64,000 nucleotides of DNA from Dechloromonas sp. CZR5 (GTDB taxonomy: Bacteria > Pseudomonadota > Gammaproteobacteria > Burkholderiales > Rhodocyclaceae), in the NCBI RefSeq assembly GCF_008711155.1, contig NZ_VUYQ01000002.1, positions 186,001-250,000 of the forward strand. Direction: 5' to 3'. A program made the translations under genes and the position numbers. Positions 52,994 to 63,017 of the stretch are shown in pieces. Below the pieces are notes generated by a model. It ran no database searches. It saw only the letters and a list, made by a program, of their open reading frames with translations, and was not told where the DNA came from. Numbering within the stretch: position 1 is the first letter of the stretch; the number at the start of each line of letters is the position of its first letter.

Positions 52994-54130
52994 TCAGACA
53001 ATGTCGAGATGACCGATCCCCGTGGTCAGGTCACGGTCCTTCGACTCCTTGCCGTGCAGCTTGATCTGCAGACGCAGGTCGTTCAGTGAGTCGGCGTTGC
53101 GCAGGGCATCCTCGTAAGTGATCTTGCCGGCCTCGTAGAGGTCGAACAGCGCCTGGTCGAAGGTCTGCATCCCGAGTTCGCGGGATTTTTTCATGATCTC
53201 CTTGATCTCGTGCACTTCACCCTTGAAGATCAGGTCGGAAATCAGCGGCGAATTGAGCATCACTTCAATCGCTGCCACGCGGCCCTTGCCGTCCTTCTTG
53301 GGAATCAGGCGCTGCGAGACCATGGCGCGCAGGTTGAGCGACAGGTCCATCAGCAGTTGCTGGCGACGCTCTTCCGGGAAGAAGTTGATGATGCGGTCGA
53401 TGGCCTGGTTGGCACTGTTGGCATGCAGGGTCGCCAGAGCCAGGTGACCGGTTTCGGCGAAGGCGATGGCGTAGTCCATGGTATTGCGATCGCGGATTTC
53501 GCCCATCAGGATGACATCGGGCGCCTGACGCAGCGTGTTCTTCAGCGCCGGACCCCAGTCATCGGTATCGACACCGACTTCGCGCTGCGTGACGATGCAG
53601 TTCTTGTGCTCGTGCACATATTCAATCGGGTCTTCGATGGTAATGATGTGGCCGTACGAATTTTCGTTGCGGTAATCGACCACGGCCGCCAGTGATGTCG
53701 TCTTGCCAGTGCCGGTGCCGCCGACGAAGATGATCAGGCCGCGCTTGGTCATCGCCAGGTCCTTGAGGACCGGCGGCAGCTGCAAGTCATCAAGCGTCGG
53801 GATGGTCATGTTGATCGTCCGGCACACAACGCCGACGCGCCCTTGCTGGACCAATGCATTGACCCGGAAGCGCCCGATGCCGGCCGGCGAAATGGCGAAA
53901 TTGCACTCCCTGGTCGCTTCGAACTCGGCTGCCTGACGGTCGTTCATGATCGAACGGGCCAGTTCCGCCGTGTGCTGCGAGGTGAGCACCTGGTTGGAAA
54001 CCGGTGTGATCTTGCCGTCAATCTTGATCGCTGGCGGGAAACCGGCGGTAATGAAAAGATCGGAGCCTTTCTTCTGCGCCATCAGGCGCAGAAGATCGTG
54101 CATGAATTTCATTGCCTGGTCGCGTTCCAT
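52994..54130 (-). CDS. pilU: Type IV pilus retraction ATPase PilU
   Basis: 378 residues. Walker A is FVGGTGTGKTTSLAAV, with ITIEDPIEYVHEHK, the Walker B-region APDVILMGEIRD and ATLHANSANQ. The long C-terminal tail after GKITYEDALRNADS is typical of PilU, which helps PilT to retract pili. It lies 34 bases after the pilT stop on the same strand. Confidence 0.95.
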   Translation of the reverse strand: MERDQAMKFMHDLLRLMAQKKGSDLFITAGFPPAIKIDGKITPVSNQVLTSQHTAELARSIMNDRQAAEFEATRECNFAISPAGIGRFRVNALVQQGRVGVVCRTINMTIPTLDDLQLPPVLKDLAMTKRGLIIFVGGTGTGKTTSLAAVVDYRNENSYGHIITIEDPIEYVHEHKNCIVTQREVGVDTDDWGPALKNTLRQAPDVILMGEIRDRNTMDYAIAFAETGHLALATLHANSANQAIDRIINFFPEERRQQLLMDLSLNLRAMVSQRLIPKKDGKGRVAAIEVMLNSPLISDLIFKGEVHEIKEIMKKSRELGMQTFDQALFDLYEAGKITYEDALRNADSLNDLRLQIKLHGKESKDRDLTTGIGHLDIV

Positions 54131-54163
54131 ACCTTCCTCTCGTTTGTTCTTTCAAGCCCCGGA

Positions 54164-55207
54164 TCAAGCCGGGAAGGAATCCTTGTTGGCGGCACGGAAG
54201 CGCGCCTCGGCGCTCGACACGACATTGCGCCGCACCAGATCGATCAGGTTCTGGTCCAGCGTCTGCATGCCGAAATTCTGGCCGGTCTGGATCGCCGAGT
54301 ACATCTGCGCGATCTTGTTCTCTCGGATCAGGTTGCGGATGGCCGGGGTGCCGATCATGATCTCGTGCGCAGCGACGCGGCCGGTGCCATCCTTGGTCTT
54401 GAGCAGGGTCTGCGAAATGACCGCGCGCAGCGACTCGGACAGCATGGCACGCACCATTTCCTTTTCGGCCGCTGGGAAGACATCGACCACGCGGTCCACC
54501 GTCTTGGCCGCTGACGAGGTGTGCAAGGTACCGAACACCAGGTGGCCCGTCTCGGCTGCGGTCAGCGCCAGGCGGATGGTTTCCAGATCGCGCATTTCGC
54601 CGACGAGGATCACGTCCGGGTCTTCACGCAGCGCCGAGCGCAGGGCATTGGCAAAAGACAGTGTATGCGGGCCGACTTCGCGCTGGTTGATCAGGCATTT
54701 CTTGGCCTCGTGCACGAATTCGATCGGATCCTCGACCGTCAGGATATGGCCGTAGTCATTCTCGTTGATATGGTTGACCATGCCGGCCAGCGTCGTCGAC
54801 TTGCCCGAGCCGGTCGGCCCGGTGACGAGCACGATACCGCGCGGGTATTCACAGATTTCCCTGAATATCTTGGGCGCATTGAGCTCTTCCAGCGTCAGCA
54901 CTTTGGACGGAATGGTCCGGAATACTGCACCGGCGCCCCGATGCTGGTTGAAGGCATTGACGCGAAAACGCGCCAGATTGGGAATTTCGAAGGAAAAATC
55001 GCATTCCAGTGTTTCTTCATACACCTTGCGCTGGCCGTCGTTCATGATGTCGTACACCATGCCGTGCACATCCTTGTGCTCCATGGCCGGCAGGTTGATG
55101 CGACGCACGTCGCCATGGACGCGGATCATCGGCGGCAGGCCGGAAGACAGATGAAGGTCGGAGGCCTTGTTCTTGACACTGAAGGCCAGCAGTTCGGTGA
55201 TGTCCAT
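54164..55207 (-). CDS. pilT: Type IV pilus retraction ATPase PilT
   Basis: 347 residues from the ATG at 55207. MDITELLAFSVKNKASDLHL is the PilT start; Walker A is TGPTGSGKSTTLAGM, then TVEDPIEFVHEAKK, DPDVILVGEMRDLETI and TLHTSSAAKTVDR. It powers twitching and DNA uptake by depolymerising pili. It diverges from yggS across 57 bases. Confidence 0.97.
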   Translation of the reverse strand: MDITELLAFSVKNKASDLHLSSGLPPMIRVHGDVRRINLPAMEHKDVHGMVYDIMNDGQRKVYEETLECDFSFEIPNLARFRVNAFNQHRGAGAVFRTIPSKVLTLEELNAPKIFREICEYPRGIVLVTGPTGSGKSTTLAGMVNHINENDYGHILTVEDPIEFVHEAKKCLINQREVGPHTLSFANALRSALREDPDVILVGEMRDLETIRLALTAAETGHLVFGTLHTSSAAKTVDRVVDVFPAAEKEMVRAMLSESLRAVISQTLLKTKDGTGRVAAHEIMIGTPAIRNLIRENKIAQMYSAIQTGQNFGMQTLDQNLIDLVRRNVVSSAEARFRAANKDSFPA

Positions 55208-55264
55208 GCGGATCGTCCTCGGCGCGCGTGTATACTTTGAATTGTTGTTAATTCCTAATGGATT

Positions 55265-55954
55265 ATGAGCGCAATCGCCGACAACCTGCAAGCCGTCCAG
55301 GCCCGCATTTCCAAAGCAGCAGCGGCTGTCGGCCGTTCACCGGAATCGATCCGCCTGCTGGCAGTGAGCAAGACCTGGCCGCTTTCCTGCGTGGTCGATG
55401 CCGCCGAGGCGGGACAGCGTGCCTTCGGTGAAAACTACGTGCAGGAAGGTATCGACAAGATCGCTTCGATCTCCGGGCGCAATCTTGAATGGCACTTCAT
55501 CGGCCCGCTGCAAAGCAACAAGACCAAGCCGGTCGCCGAGCATTTCGATTGGGTGCATTCGATCGAACGCCTGAAAATTGCCGAACGACTGTCAGCACAA
55601 CGCCCTGCCTATCTGCCCCCCTTGCAGGTCTGCGTCCAGGTCAACGTCTCCGGCGAAGCCAGCAAGAGCGGCTGCTCACCCGACGAAGCCCTTGCGCTCT
55701 GCCGTTCCGTCGCTGCCTTGCCTGGCCTGCAGCTGCGCGGACTGATGGCCATTCCCGAACCGGTCGACGATCCGCAGGCCCAGCACCGGCCGTTCCGGCA
55801 ACTGCGCCAGCTCTGCGAACAGATACGGGCGGCCGGCCTGCCGCTCGACACACTCTCCATGGGCATGTCCCACGATCTTGAAGCCGCCGTTGCCGAAGGA
55901 GCGACCATCGTTCGCATCGGCACGGCCATTTTTGGTGAAAGAAACTACGCATGA
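55265..55954 (+). CDS. yggS: PLP homeostasis protein (YggS/PROSC family)
   Basis: 229 residues. The PLP lysine is in IRLLAVSKTWP, with FGENYVQEGIDK, LEWHFIGPLQSNK and LSMGMSHDLEAAV. It holds pyridoxal phosphate and affects amino acid metabolism. Divergent from pilT and coupled to proC by a four-base overlap, a widespread arrangement. Confidence 0.96.
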   Translation: MSAIADNLQAVQARISKAAAAVGRSPESIRLLAVSKTWPLSCVVDAAEAGQRAFGENYVQEGIDKIASISGRNLEWHFIGPLQSNKTKPVAEHFDWVHSIERLKIAERLSAQRPAYLPPLQVCVQVNVSGEASKSGCSPDEALALCRSVAALPGLQLRGLMAIPEPVDDPQAQHRPFRQLRQLCEQIRAAGLPLDTLSMGMSHDLEAAVAEGATIVRIGTAIFGERNYA

Positions 55955-56763
55955 AAATCGTTTTCCTCGGCGGCGGCAACATGGCCAACGCTCTGATCGG
56001 CGGCATGGTCAAGCAAGGCTTCGCCGCTACCGACATTGATGTCATCGACCTCGGCGCCGAAGCCCGCGCCAGGCTGACCGACAGCTATGGCGTCACCTGC
56101 CATGCCAGCGCCGACAGCGTTCCGGCCGCCCCCGACATCCTGGTGCTGGCCGTCAAGCCGCAGCAAATGAAGGAAGCCGTCGCACCGCTCGTTTCCAAGC
56201 TCGGCAACACGCTGGTCATCAGCATCGCCGCCGGACTCGACATGGCCGCGCTATCGCGCTGGCTCGGCGGCCATCGCCAGATCGTCCGCTGCATGCCCAA
56301 TACGCCGGCACTGATCGGCGCCGGCATCACCGGGCTGTGCGCCTTGCCCGAAGTGAGCGCTGACCAATGCGCCGCGGCCGACCGCGTACTGAAGACTGTC
56401 GGCACCACTGTCTGGATTGCCGACGAAGCGCAGATCGATGGCGTCACCGCCATTTCCGGCAGCGGCCCGGCCTACGTCTTCCTGTTCATCGAAGCCCTGC
56501 AGCAGGCTGCCGCCGACCTCGGCTTCACGCCGGAACAGGGCCGCCAGCTGGCCATCGAAACCGTCCAAGGCGCCGCCGCGCTGGCTGCCCAATCCACCGA
56601 ACCGGCATCCACCCTGCGCGAGCGTGTCACTTCCAAAGGCGGCACCACCGAGGCTGCGCTAACGGTAATGGCCGAAAGAGGCGTCAAGGAAGGCATCGTC
56701 GCTGGCTGCAAGGCCGCCGAAGCCCGTGGCCAGGAGCTTGGCAAGATGCTGGGAGCCGGCTGA
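55951..56763 (+). CDS. proC: Pyrroline-5-carboxylate reductase
   Basis: 270 residues. The Rossmann NADP site is FLGGGNMANALIGG; VLAVKPQQMKEAV and the P5CR signature GSGPAYVFLFIEALQQAA follow, ending with GGTTEAALTVMAERGVK. It makes proline. The stop shares a base with the yggT start. Confidence 0.97.
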   Translation: MKIVFLGGGNMANALIGGMVKQGFAATDIDVIDLGAEARARLTDSYGVTCHASADSVPAAPDILVLAVKPQQMKEAVAPLVSKLGNTLVISIAAGLDMAALSRWLGGHRQIVRCMPNTPALIGAGITGLCALPEVSADQCAAADRVLKTVGTTVWIADEAQIDGVTAISGSGPAYVFLFIEALQQAAADLGFTPEQGRQLAIETVQGAAALAAQSTEPASTLRERVTSKGGTTEAALTVMAERGVKEGIVAGCKAAEARGQELGKMLGAG

Positions 56764-57296
56764 TGCAAGCCATCGCCTTTCTGCTCGATGCCGTCGCCAG
56801 CTTTTTCTGCACGCTTTTCCTGCTGCGCTTCATGATGCAAGCCATGCGCGTATCGTTCGCCGGGCAGATCGGCGATTTCGTCGTCAAGCTGACCAACTGG
56901 GCGGTCAAGCCGCTGCGCGGCCTGATTCCGGGCTTCGGCGGCTTCGACTGGGCCAGCCTGATCGCCGCACTGGCCGTGCAGCTGCTGCTCTCCGGCCTCG
57001 TCATCGGCCTTGTCGGCCCGGCCATCAGCAACGATGTCGGCACCCTTGGCCTGATGATCCTCTGGTTCGCCGCCAAGGCCCTGCTCCGCCTTGCCGTCTA
57101 TATCCTGATCGGCGCATTGATCCTGCAAGCCGTGCTGTCATGGATCAATCCCTACTCGCCGCTGGCGGCACCGGCCTACCAGCTGACGCGCCCCATCCTC
57201 GATCCCATCCGCCGCATCCTGCCGACCATCTCCGGCATCGATCTGTCACCACTGGTCGCCATCCTGCTCCTGCAGGTCGCCCTGATGTTCCTGTGA
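56763..57296 (+). CDS. yggT: YggT family membrane protein
   Basis: 177 residues with two YGGT repeats: FLLRFMMQAMRVSF and WINPYSPLAAPAYQLTRPIL each lead into membrane helices, about four in all. The family is linked to osmotic or division functions (related to SepF-neighbour YlmG). It overlaps proC by one base and the next gene by four. Confidence 0.93.
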   Translation: MQAIAFLLDAVASFFCTLFLLRFMMQAMRVSFAGQIGDFVVKLTNWAVKPLRGLIPGFGGFDWASLIAALAVQLLLSGLVIGLVGPAISNDVGTLGLMILWFAAKALLRLAVYILIGALILQAVLSWINPYSPLAAPAYQLTRPILDPIRRILPTISGIDLSPLVAILLLQVALMFL

Positions 57297-57589
57297 GCGA
57301 TTGGTATCGGGTGGCCGGCGACGGTCGCATCACCTTGACCCTGCATATCCAGCCCGGCGCCAGGAAGACCGAATTCGCCGGGCTGCACGGCGATGCCCTG
57401 AAGATTCGTCTTGCCGCCCCACCGGTGGACGGCAAGGCCAACGAGGCCCTGCTGAAATTCATTGCCGACACGTTGGGCATGGCCAAAACAGCCGTCAGCC
57501 TGAAAAGCGGCAGTACATCGCGACGCAAGGTGCTGGAGCTTAAGGGAGTCGATCGCGCCGCCATTGAGACACTCGCCTCGCAACACTGA
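57293..57589 (+). CDS. yggU: DUF167 (YggU) family protein
   Basis: 98 residues from a GTG at 57293 that overlaps the yggT stop (GTGA). Conserved pattern: LHIQPGARKTEFAG, IRLAAPPVDGKANEALLKFI and VSLKSGSTSRRKVLEL. Function unknown. It ends the yggS-proC-yggT-yggU operon; a terminator follows at 57735. Confidence 0.93.
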   Translation: MSDWYRVAGDGRITLTLHIQPGARKTEFAGLHGDALKIRLAAPPVDGKANEALLKFIADTLGMAKTAVSLKSGSTSRRKVLELKGVDRAAIETLASQH

Positions 57590-57734
57590 CACCGGCAACG
57601 ACACCCTACCCTCCATAAGAGGAACGACTCGTCCGTATTCGCCGCACCCTGCTCGTCAGCTTCATGGCAGGTTCATATGGATAATTCGTCAATGCAAGCT
57701 TGAAATTGAGTTTGTCTCTTCCAGAACTTTTTTA

Positions 57735-57764
57735 CCCCACAAAGTTAATTCTTTGTGGGGTTTT
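57735..57764 (+). terminator. Intrinsic terminator of the yggS operon
   Basis: CCCCACAAAG (57735-57744) and CTTTGTGGGG (57751-57760) close around TTAATT, followed by TTTT. A T run on the other side makes it usable from both strands. About 145 bases separate it from the yggU stop; nothing else is seen in the gap. Confidence 0.85.
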
Positions 57765-57810
57765 CTTTTTCCGGCCCGCTCAATTTCCGCAAACGAACAA
57801 TGCTTTAAAT

Positions 57811-57840
57811 GCAAAACGGCGGAGAAGTCCGCCGTTTTGC
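57811..57840 (-). terminator. Long perfect hairpin after pyrC'
   Basis: GCAAAACGGCGGA (57811-57823) pairs perfectly with TCCGCCGTTTTGC (57828-57840) around GAAG. On the minus strand it begins 27 bases after the dihydroorotase-like stop. The T-rich run is part of the stem. Confidence 0.75.
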
Positions 57841-57866
57841 ATTGGGAGCGCCTGCTGTGGTCAGGC

Positions 57867-59111
57867 TCAATAAACCACGCGTCCACCGACCAGCGTCGAC
57901 GTGACTTTGCCGGTCATCATGTAGCCCTGCCATGGCGAATTTTTCCCGCGGCTCTTCAGGGATTCGGGCGTCAGCTGCCACGTGGCATCCGGGTCGAAAA
58001 CGCACACGTCGGCGGTTGCCCCGACGGCCAGATGGCCCGCGTTCAAACCAAGAACCCCGGCGGGTGCGGCGGTAATGCGAGCGAGCGCGGCGGGCAGGTC
58101 AAGCTTGGCAGCCTCCGCCCAGCGCAGCGTCAGCGGCAGCAGAACCTCAAGGCCGGTGGCACCCGGCTTGGCTTCACCAAAAGGCAGCAGTTTGTCATCG
58201 GCCCCGACCGGCGTGTGGTCGGAACAGATGGCCGCCCAGCCCGCCACGACGGCATCGGAAAGCGCCTGTCGGTCGTTCTGGGTGCGCAGCGGTGGAGAAA
58301 AGCGGGCATGCGTATTGAAGTAGCCGATATCGTTTTCGGTCAGCAGCAAGTGATGCACGCCGACATCACAGGTAATCGGCAGATTGTCGTGCTGGGCACG
58401 ATGCACCAGTTGCATGCCGGCGGCTGACGAGATACGGGTGAGGTGCACGCGGCAGCCGGTGATCCGTACCAGCTGGATGATCGTGCCGATGGCGATGGTT
58501 TCGGCGGCAAGCGGGATACCGGCCAGGCCGAGACGGCTGGCGACTTCGCCTTCGTGCGCAATGCCGTTGCGCGACAGCCAGTAGTCCTGCGGCTGCAGCC
58601 AGACGGCAAAACCGAAGGTCGTTGCGTACTCCATGGCGCGCAGCAGGGCCTCGGTATCGACGACCGCCCGATTGGCTTGTGAGAAGGCGATACAGCCGGC
58701 CTTCTTGAGGCCGGCCAGTTCGGCCAGGCGCTCGCCGTTGAGCCCCAGGGTCAGGGCACCGAGCGGCAGGACGCGTGCCTTGCCGATCTCGTCGCCGCGA
58801 TGGACGAGGCGATCGGCCAGCTCCGGCTCATCAAGCGGCGGGTCGGCATCGGGCGGCACGACAACGCTGGTCACCCCACCTGCAACGGCGGCAGCCAGTT
58901 CGGCCTCGATCGAGTTCAGGCGGGCACCGAGGTCGATCAAACCGGGGCAGACGACGCAGCCGGTGGCATCGATGGTCCGATCAGCGACGAAGCCGGCCGG
59001 CGTCTGCCCCAGGCCGATGATCGTTCCTTCGGCAACGAACAGAGAGGTGTTGCTGCGGTCGACGCCGTTCTTCGGATCGATGACGCGGCCGTTCTTGATT
59101 TCGATATTCAT
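57867..59111 (-). CDS. pyrC': Catalytically inactive dihydroorotase-like protein PyrC'
   Basis: 414 residues, amidohydrolase fold (CPGLIDLGARLN, ICSDHTPVGADD). Active dihydroorotases have DxHxH near residue 60; here Gly62 and Arg64 replace the two His ligands, so the metal site cannot form normally. In Pseudomonas such a PyrC' is an unlinked-activity partner that holds PyrB in an active dodecamer. The gene is four bases downstream of pyrB, matching that arrangement. A true pyrC must exist elsewhere. The ATG at 59111 has GGGGAA upstream. Confidence 0.9.
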   Translation of the reverse strand: MNIEIKNGRVIDPKNGVDRSNTSLFVAEGTIIGLGQTPAGFVADRTIDATGCVVCPGLIDLGARLNSIEAELAAAVAGGVTSVVVPPDADPPLDEPELADRLVHRGDEIGKARVLPLGALTLGLNGERLAELAGLKKAGCIAFSQANRAVVDTEALLRAMEYATTFGFAVWLQPQDYWLSRNGIAHEGEVASRLGLAGIPLAAETIAIGTIIQLVRITGCRVHLTRISSAAGMQLVHRAQHDNLPITCDVGVHHLLLTENDIGYFNTHARFSPPLRTQNDRQALSDAVVAGWAAICSDHTPVGADDKLLPFGEAKPGATGLEVLLPLTLRWAEAAKLDLPAALARITAAPAGVLGLNAGHLAVGATADVCVFDPDATWQLTPESLKSRGKNSPWQGYMMTGKVTSTLVGGRVVY

Positions 59112-59115
59112 ATGA

Positions 59116-60067
59116 TCAGTTCCCCGCAACGATGCTCATGACGGCCATGCGGACCGCGATGCCAAAAGTGACCTGGGGCAGGATGACGGCCTGCTCGCCG
59201 TCGGCCACGGCGGAGTGGATTTCGACGCCCCGGTTCATCGGCCCCGGATGCATCACGATGGCGTCCGGCTTGGCCAGCGCCAGCTTCTGCGGCGTCAGAC
59301 CGTAATGGCGGAAGTATTCGCCGGCCGAAGGCAGCAGGGCGCCGTTCATCCGTTCGTTCTGCAAGCGCAGCATGATGATCACGTCGACATCCTTGAGGCC
59401 TTCGTTCATGTCATGGAAAACATGCACGCCGAGCTTGTCGAGATGCTTGGGCAGCAGGGTTTCCGGGCCGATGGCGCGGACTTCCGGGACGCCCAGCGTG
59501 GTCAGCGCATGAATGTCGGAACGGGCGACGCGCGAATGCAGGATGTCGCCGACGATGGCCACGCGCAATTGCGTGAAATCCTTCTTGTAGTGGCGGATGG
59601 TGTACATGTCGAGCAGGCCCTGCGTCGGATGGGCATGGCGCCCGTCGCCGGCATTGACCACATGCACGTCGTCGCGGCCGATGCGCCGCAGGTGCTCGGT
59701 AATCAGGAAAGGAGCACCGCTCGAGGCATGGCGCACGACGAACAGGTTGGCGTGCATGGCCACCAGATTGTCGATGGTGTCGAGCAGGGTTTCGCCCTTG
59801 GCCGTCGACGATTTGTTGATGTCGAGGTTGATGACGTCGGCCGACAGGCGCTTGGCGGCGATCTCGAAGGTGGTGCGGGTGCGCGTGGAATTCTCGAAGA
59901 ACAGGTTGAAGACACTCTTCCCGCGCAGCAGCGGCACCTTCTTCACGTCACGCGCCGACACCTCCATGAAGGATGCGGCCGTATCGAGAATCTGGGTCAG
60001 AATACGTTGCGGCAAGCCCTCGATCGAGAGCAGGTGGGTCAGATCGCCATCCTTGTTCAACTGCGGG

Positions 60068-60075
<8 letters not shown>
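59116..60075 (-). CDS. pyrB: Aspartate carbamoyltransferase catalytic chain
   Basis: 319 residues. Carbamoyl-phosphate motif [13 protein letters not shown], then [37 protein letters not shown] and [11 protein letters not shown]. It makes carbamoylaspartate, the second pyrimidine step. GGAGG lies 7 bases before the ATG at 60075, and the start overlaps the pyrR end. It needs PyrC' if it follows the Pseudomonas-type complex. Confidence 0.97.
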
Positions 60076-60548
<473 letters not shown>

Positions 60549-60577
<29 letters not shown>

Positions 60578-60989
60578 GCTGCGAACTTTCGAACCAGGTT
60601 TGGAGAATGAGTTGTGCCGCCACGGCATCGAGCAGCGGCTTGGCGGTCTTGCTGTTGCGACCGGTTTCGCGCAAACGGGCCTCGGCATCGAGCGAAGTCA
60701 GCCGCTCGTCGGCATAGGCAACCGGCAAATTGAAACGGCGGACCAGTCGTTCGCCGAATTTGCCGGCGAGACGGGTCATTTCATGCGGGGTACCGTCGGC
60801 ATGGGTCGGCAGGCCGACCACCAGTTGCTCGGGTTGCCATTCGGCGATGAGTTTGCCGATAGCGGCAAAACGGTCGTCGTTCGATTCGGCATGGATCACG
60901 GTCAGCGGATGGGCGCTGCCCAGCGATGTCTCGCCGGTGGCGACGCCGATACGCTTCTCGCCAAAGTCGAACGCGAGGACTGTGCCCAT
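60549..60989 (-). CDS. ruvX: Holliday junction resolvase-like protein RuvX/YqgF
   Basis: 146 residues. RNase H-like catalytic motif VLAFDFGEKRIGVATG, then VVGLPTHADGTPHEM, LPVAYADERLTSLDAE and LLDAVAAQLILQTWFE. It is needed for 16S rRNA 5' processing in E. coli. The yqgE-ruvX-pyrR-pyrB-pyrC' order is typical of the beta/gamma group. Confidence 0.95.
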
Positions 60990-61005
60990 CAGCGACCGAA
61001 TCCGA

Positions 61006-61566
61006 TCATGCGTGCCCTGCCACGTCCGAGAGCTGGGTAAAGCTGATGCCCAGCTTCTGCATCGCGGCCGGCAGGCGCTCCTCCGGCGGCAAATCGAACA
61101 GGATGCTGGCTTTCGCCGGTACGGTCAGCCAGGAATTCTGCGCCAGTTCATCCTCGAGCTGGCCGGCATCCCAGCCAGCATAGCCCAGCGAAATGAGGAT
61201 TTCGGAGGGCAGGCCGTCCTTGCCGACGGAACTGAGCACGTCGCGCGAACTGGTCAGCCCGACGTCGCCGTTGACCGCCAGCGTCGATTGCCAGTGCCCG
61301 ACCGGACGATGCAGCACGAATCCGCGGTCCAGCTGTACCGGCCCGCCGAAATAGACCGGCAGGTTGGCCAGGCTTTCCGCCTCCAGCTTGATGTCGATTT
61401 TTTCGAACAACCCGGCCACGTTCATGTCGATCGGCCGATTGACGATGATACCCAAGGCCCCATTCTCGTTATGTTCGCAAACATAGACGAGGGTGTTGGA
61501 AAAATAGGGATCTTCCAGCGCCGGCATGGCGATCAGGAAGTGGTCGGTCAGGTTGACGTTGTCCAT
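61006..61566 (-). CDS. yqgE: YqgE/AlgH family protein
   Basis: 186 residues: [56 protein letters not shown] and [20 protein letters not shown]. Known function is poor; AlgH affects virulence regulation in Pseudomonas. The ATG at 61566 gives the conserved start; no ribosome binding site is clear. It diverges from the photolyase gene by 38 bases. Confidence 0.93.
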   Translation of the reverse strand: MDNVNLTDHFLIAMPALEDPYFSNTLVYVCEHNENGALGIIVNRPIDMNVAGLFEKIDIKLEAESLANLPVYFGGPVQLDRGFVLHRPVGHWQSTLAVNGDVGLTSSRDVLSSVGKDGLPSEILISLGYAGWDAGQLEDELAQNSWLTVPAKASILFDLPPEERLPAAMQKLGISFTQLSDVAGHA

Positions 61567-61604
61567 AAGTGGAATTTTAATCGCCGGGGAGGTACAAACC
61601 AACC

Positions 61605-63017
61605 ATGAACCACGAAAAAGCCCTGGTCTGGTTCCGCCGCGACCTGCGCGACCACGACCACGCCGCCCTCAGTGCGGCCCTGAGCAATGCCCGCCACGTT
61701 TACTGCGCCTTCGTTTTCGATACCGACATCCTTGATGCGCTGCCCTCCCGCCAGGACCGGCGCGTTCATTTCATTCGCGAATCGCTGGTCGAACTCGATG
61801 CCGCCCTGCGTTCCCGCGGTGGCGGCCTGATCGTTCGGCATGGCCGGGCGGGCGACGAAATTCCGGCGCTTGCCGCCCGGCTTGGCGTGGCCGCCGTCTT
61901 CGCCAACCGCGATTACGAACCGGCGAGCAAGGCGCGCGATGCGGCCGTTGCCGAACGCTTGCAGACATGCGGTATTTCGTTCATCGACGGCAAAGACCAG
62001 GCAATTTTCGACGGCAACGAAGTCCTCACCCAGGCCGGCAAGCCCTTCACGGTTTTCACGCCGTACAAGAACGCCTGGCTGAAGCGTCTGACGGCTGCCG
62101 ACCACGCCGAATGGGCGTGCGACGGAGAATTGGCAGCGGTCGAGACAACCGGCGTTCCTTCACTCGAACAATTGGGCTTCCTGCTCACGGACCTGGAAAA
62201 AATCGGCATCCGCCCCGGCATGAGCGGCGCCCGTACGCTGTGGGACGATTTCCGCGCCGGACGCATTGCGCGCTACGGTGAGTTGCGGGACTACCCGGCG
62301 ATCAAGGGCGTTTCCTATCTGTCCGTCCATTTGCGTTTCGGTACGCTGTCGATTCGCGAACTGGTCCGTACCGCCGTTGCCAGGGAGGCTAACAGCTGGT
62401 TGAACGAGCTGATCTGGAGAGACTTCTACTTCATGATCCTCGACCGCTTCCCGCATGTGGTCGGCCAGTCATTCAAACCGGAGTACGAAGCGATTCGCTG
62501 GGCGGACAGGCCTGCCGGATTCGCGGCCTGGCAGGATGGGCGGACAGGCTACCCCCTGGTCGATGCGGCAATGCGCCAACTCAAGGCCAGCGGCTGGATG
62601 CACAACCGGCTGCGCATGATCGTCGCCTCCTTCCTGAGCAAGGATCTCGGCCTCGACTGGCGCCTGGGTGAGCACCATTTCGCCGGGAAACTCAACGATT
62701 TCGACCTGTCGGCGAACAACGGGGGATGGCAGTGGGCCGCGTCGACGGGCTGCGATGCCCAACCGTATTTCCGTATCTTCAACCCGGTCACGCAGTCGGA
62801 GAAATTCGATCCGGAAGGCAAGTTCATCCGCCGCTATGTGCCGGAACTGGCGGCCGTGCCCGACAAATACATCCACGCGCCGTGGCGGATGGGGCGCGTC
62901 GAGCAGGAAGCAATCGGAGTGGTGATCGGCCGGGATTACCCGGCGCCGATCGTCGATCACGCCCAAGCCAGGGAAGAAACCCTGGCCCGTTATGGCGTGG
63001 TCAGAAAAACCGGCTAG
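61605..63017 (+). CDS. phrB: Deoxyribodipyrimidine photolyase (class I)
   Basis: 470 residues. The antenna domain starts with [23 protein letters not shown]-binding and DNA-damage motifs are in [36 protein letters not shown] and [20 protein letters not shown]. It repairs cyclobutane dimers with blue light. Its stop overlaps the convergent CheA-type gene by four bases. Confidence 0.95.
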   Translation: MNHEKALVWFRRDLRDHDHAALSAALSNARHVYCAFVFDTDILDALPSRQDRRVHFIRESLVELDAALRSRGGGLIVRHGRAGDEIPALAARLGVAAVFANRDYEPASKARDAAVAERLQTCGISFIDGKDQAIFDGNEVLTQAGKPFTVFTPYKNAWLKRLTAADHAEWACDGELAAVETTGVPSLEQLGFLLTDLEKIGIRPGMSGARTLWDDFRAGRIARYGELRDYPAIKGVSYLSVHLRFGTLSIRELVRTAVAREANSWLNELIWRDFYFMILDRFPHVVGQSFKPEYEAIRWADRPAGFAAWQDGRTGYPLVDAAMRQLKASGWMHNRLRMIVASFLSKDLGLDWRLGEHHFAGKLNDFDLSANNGGWQWAASTGCDAQPYFRIFNPVTQSEKFDPEGKFIRRYVPELAAVPDKYIHAPWRMGRVEQEAIGVVIGRDYPAPIVDHAQAREETLARYGVVRKTG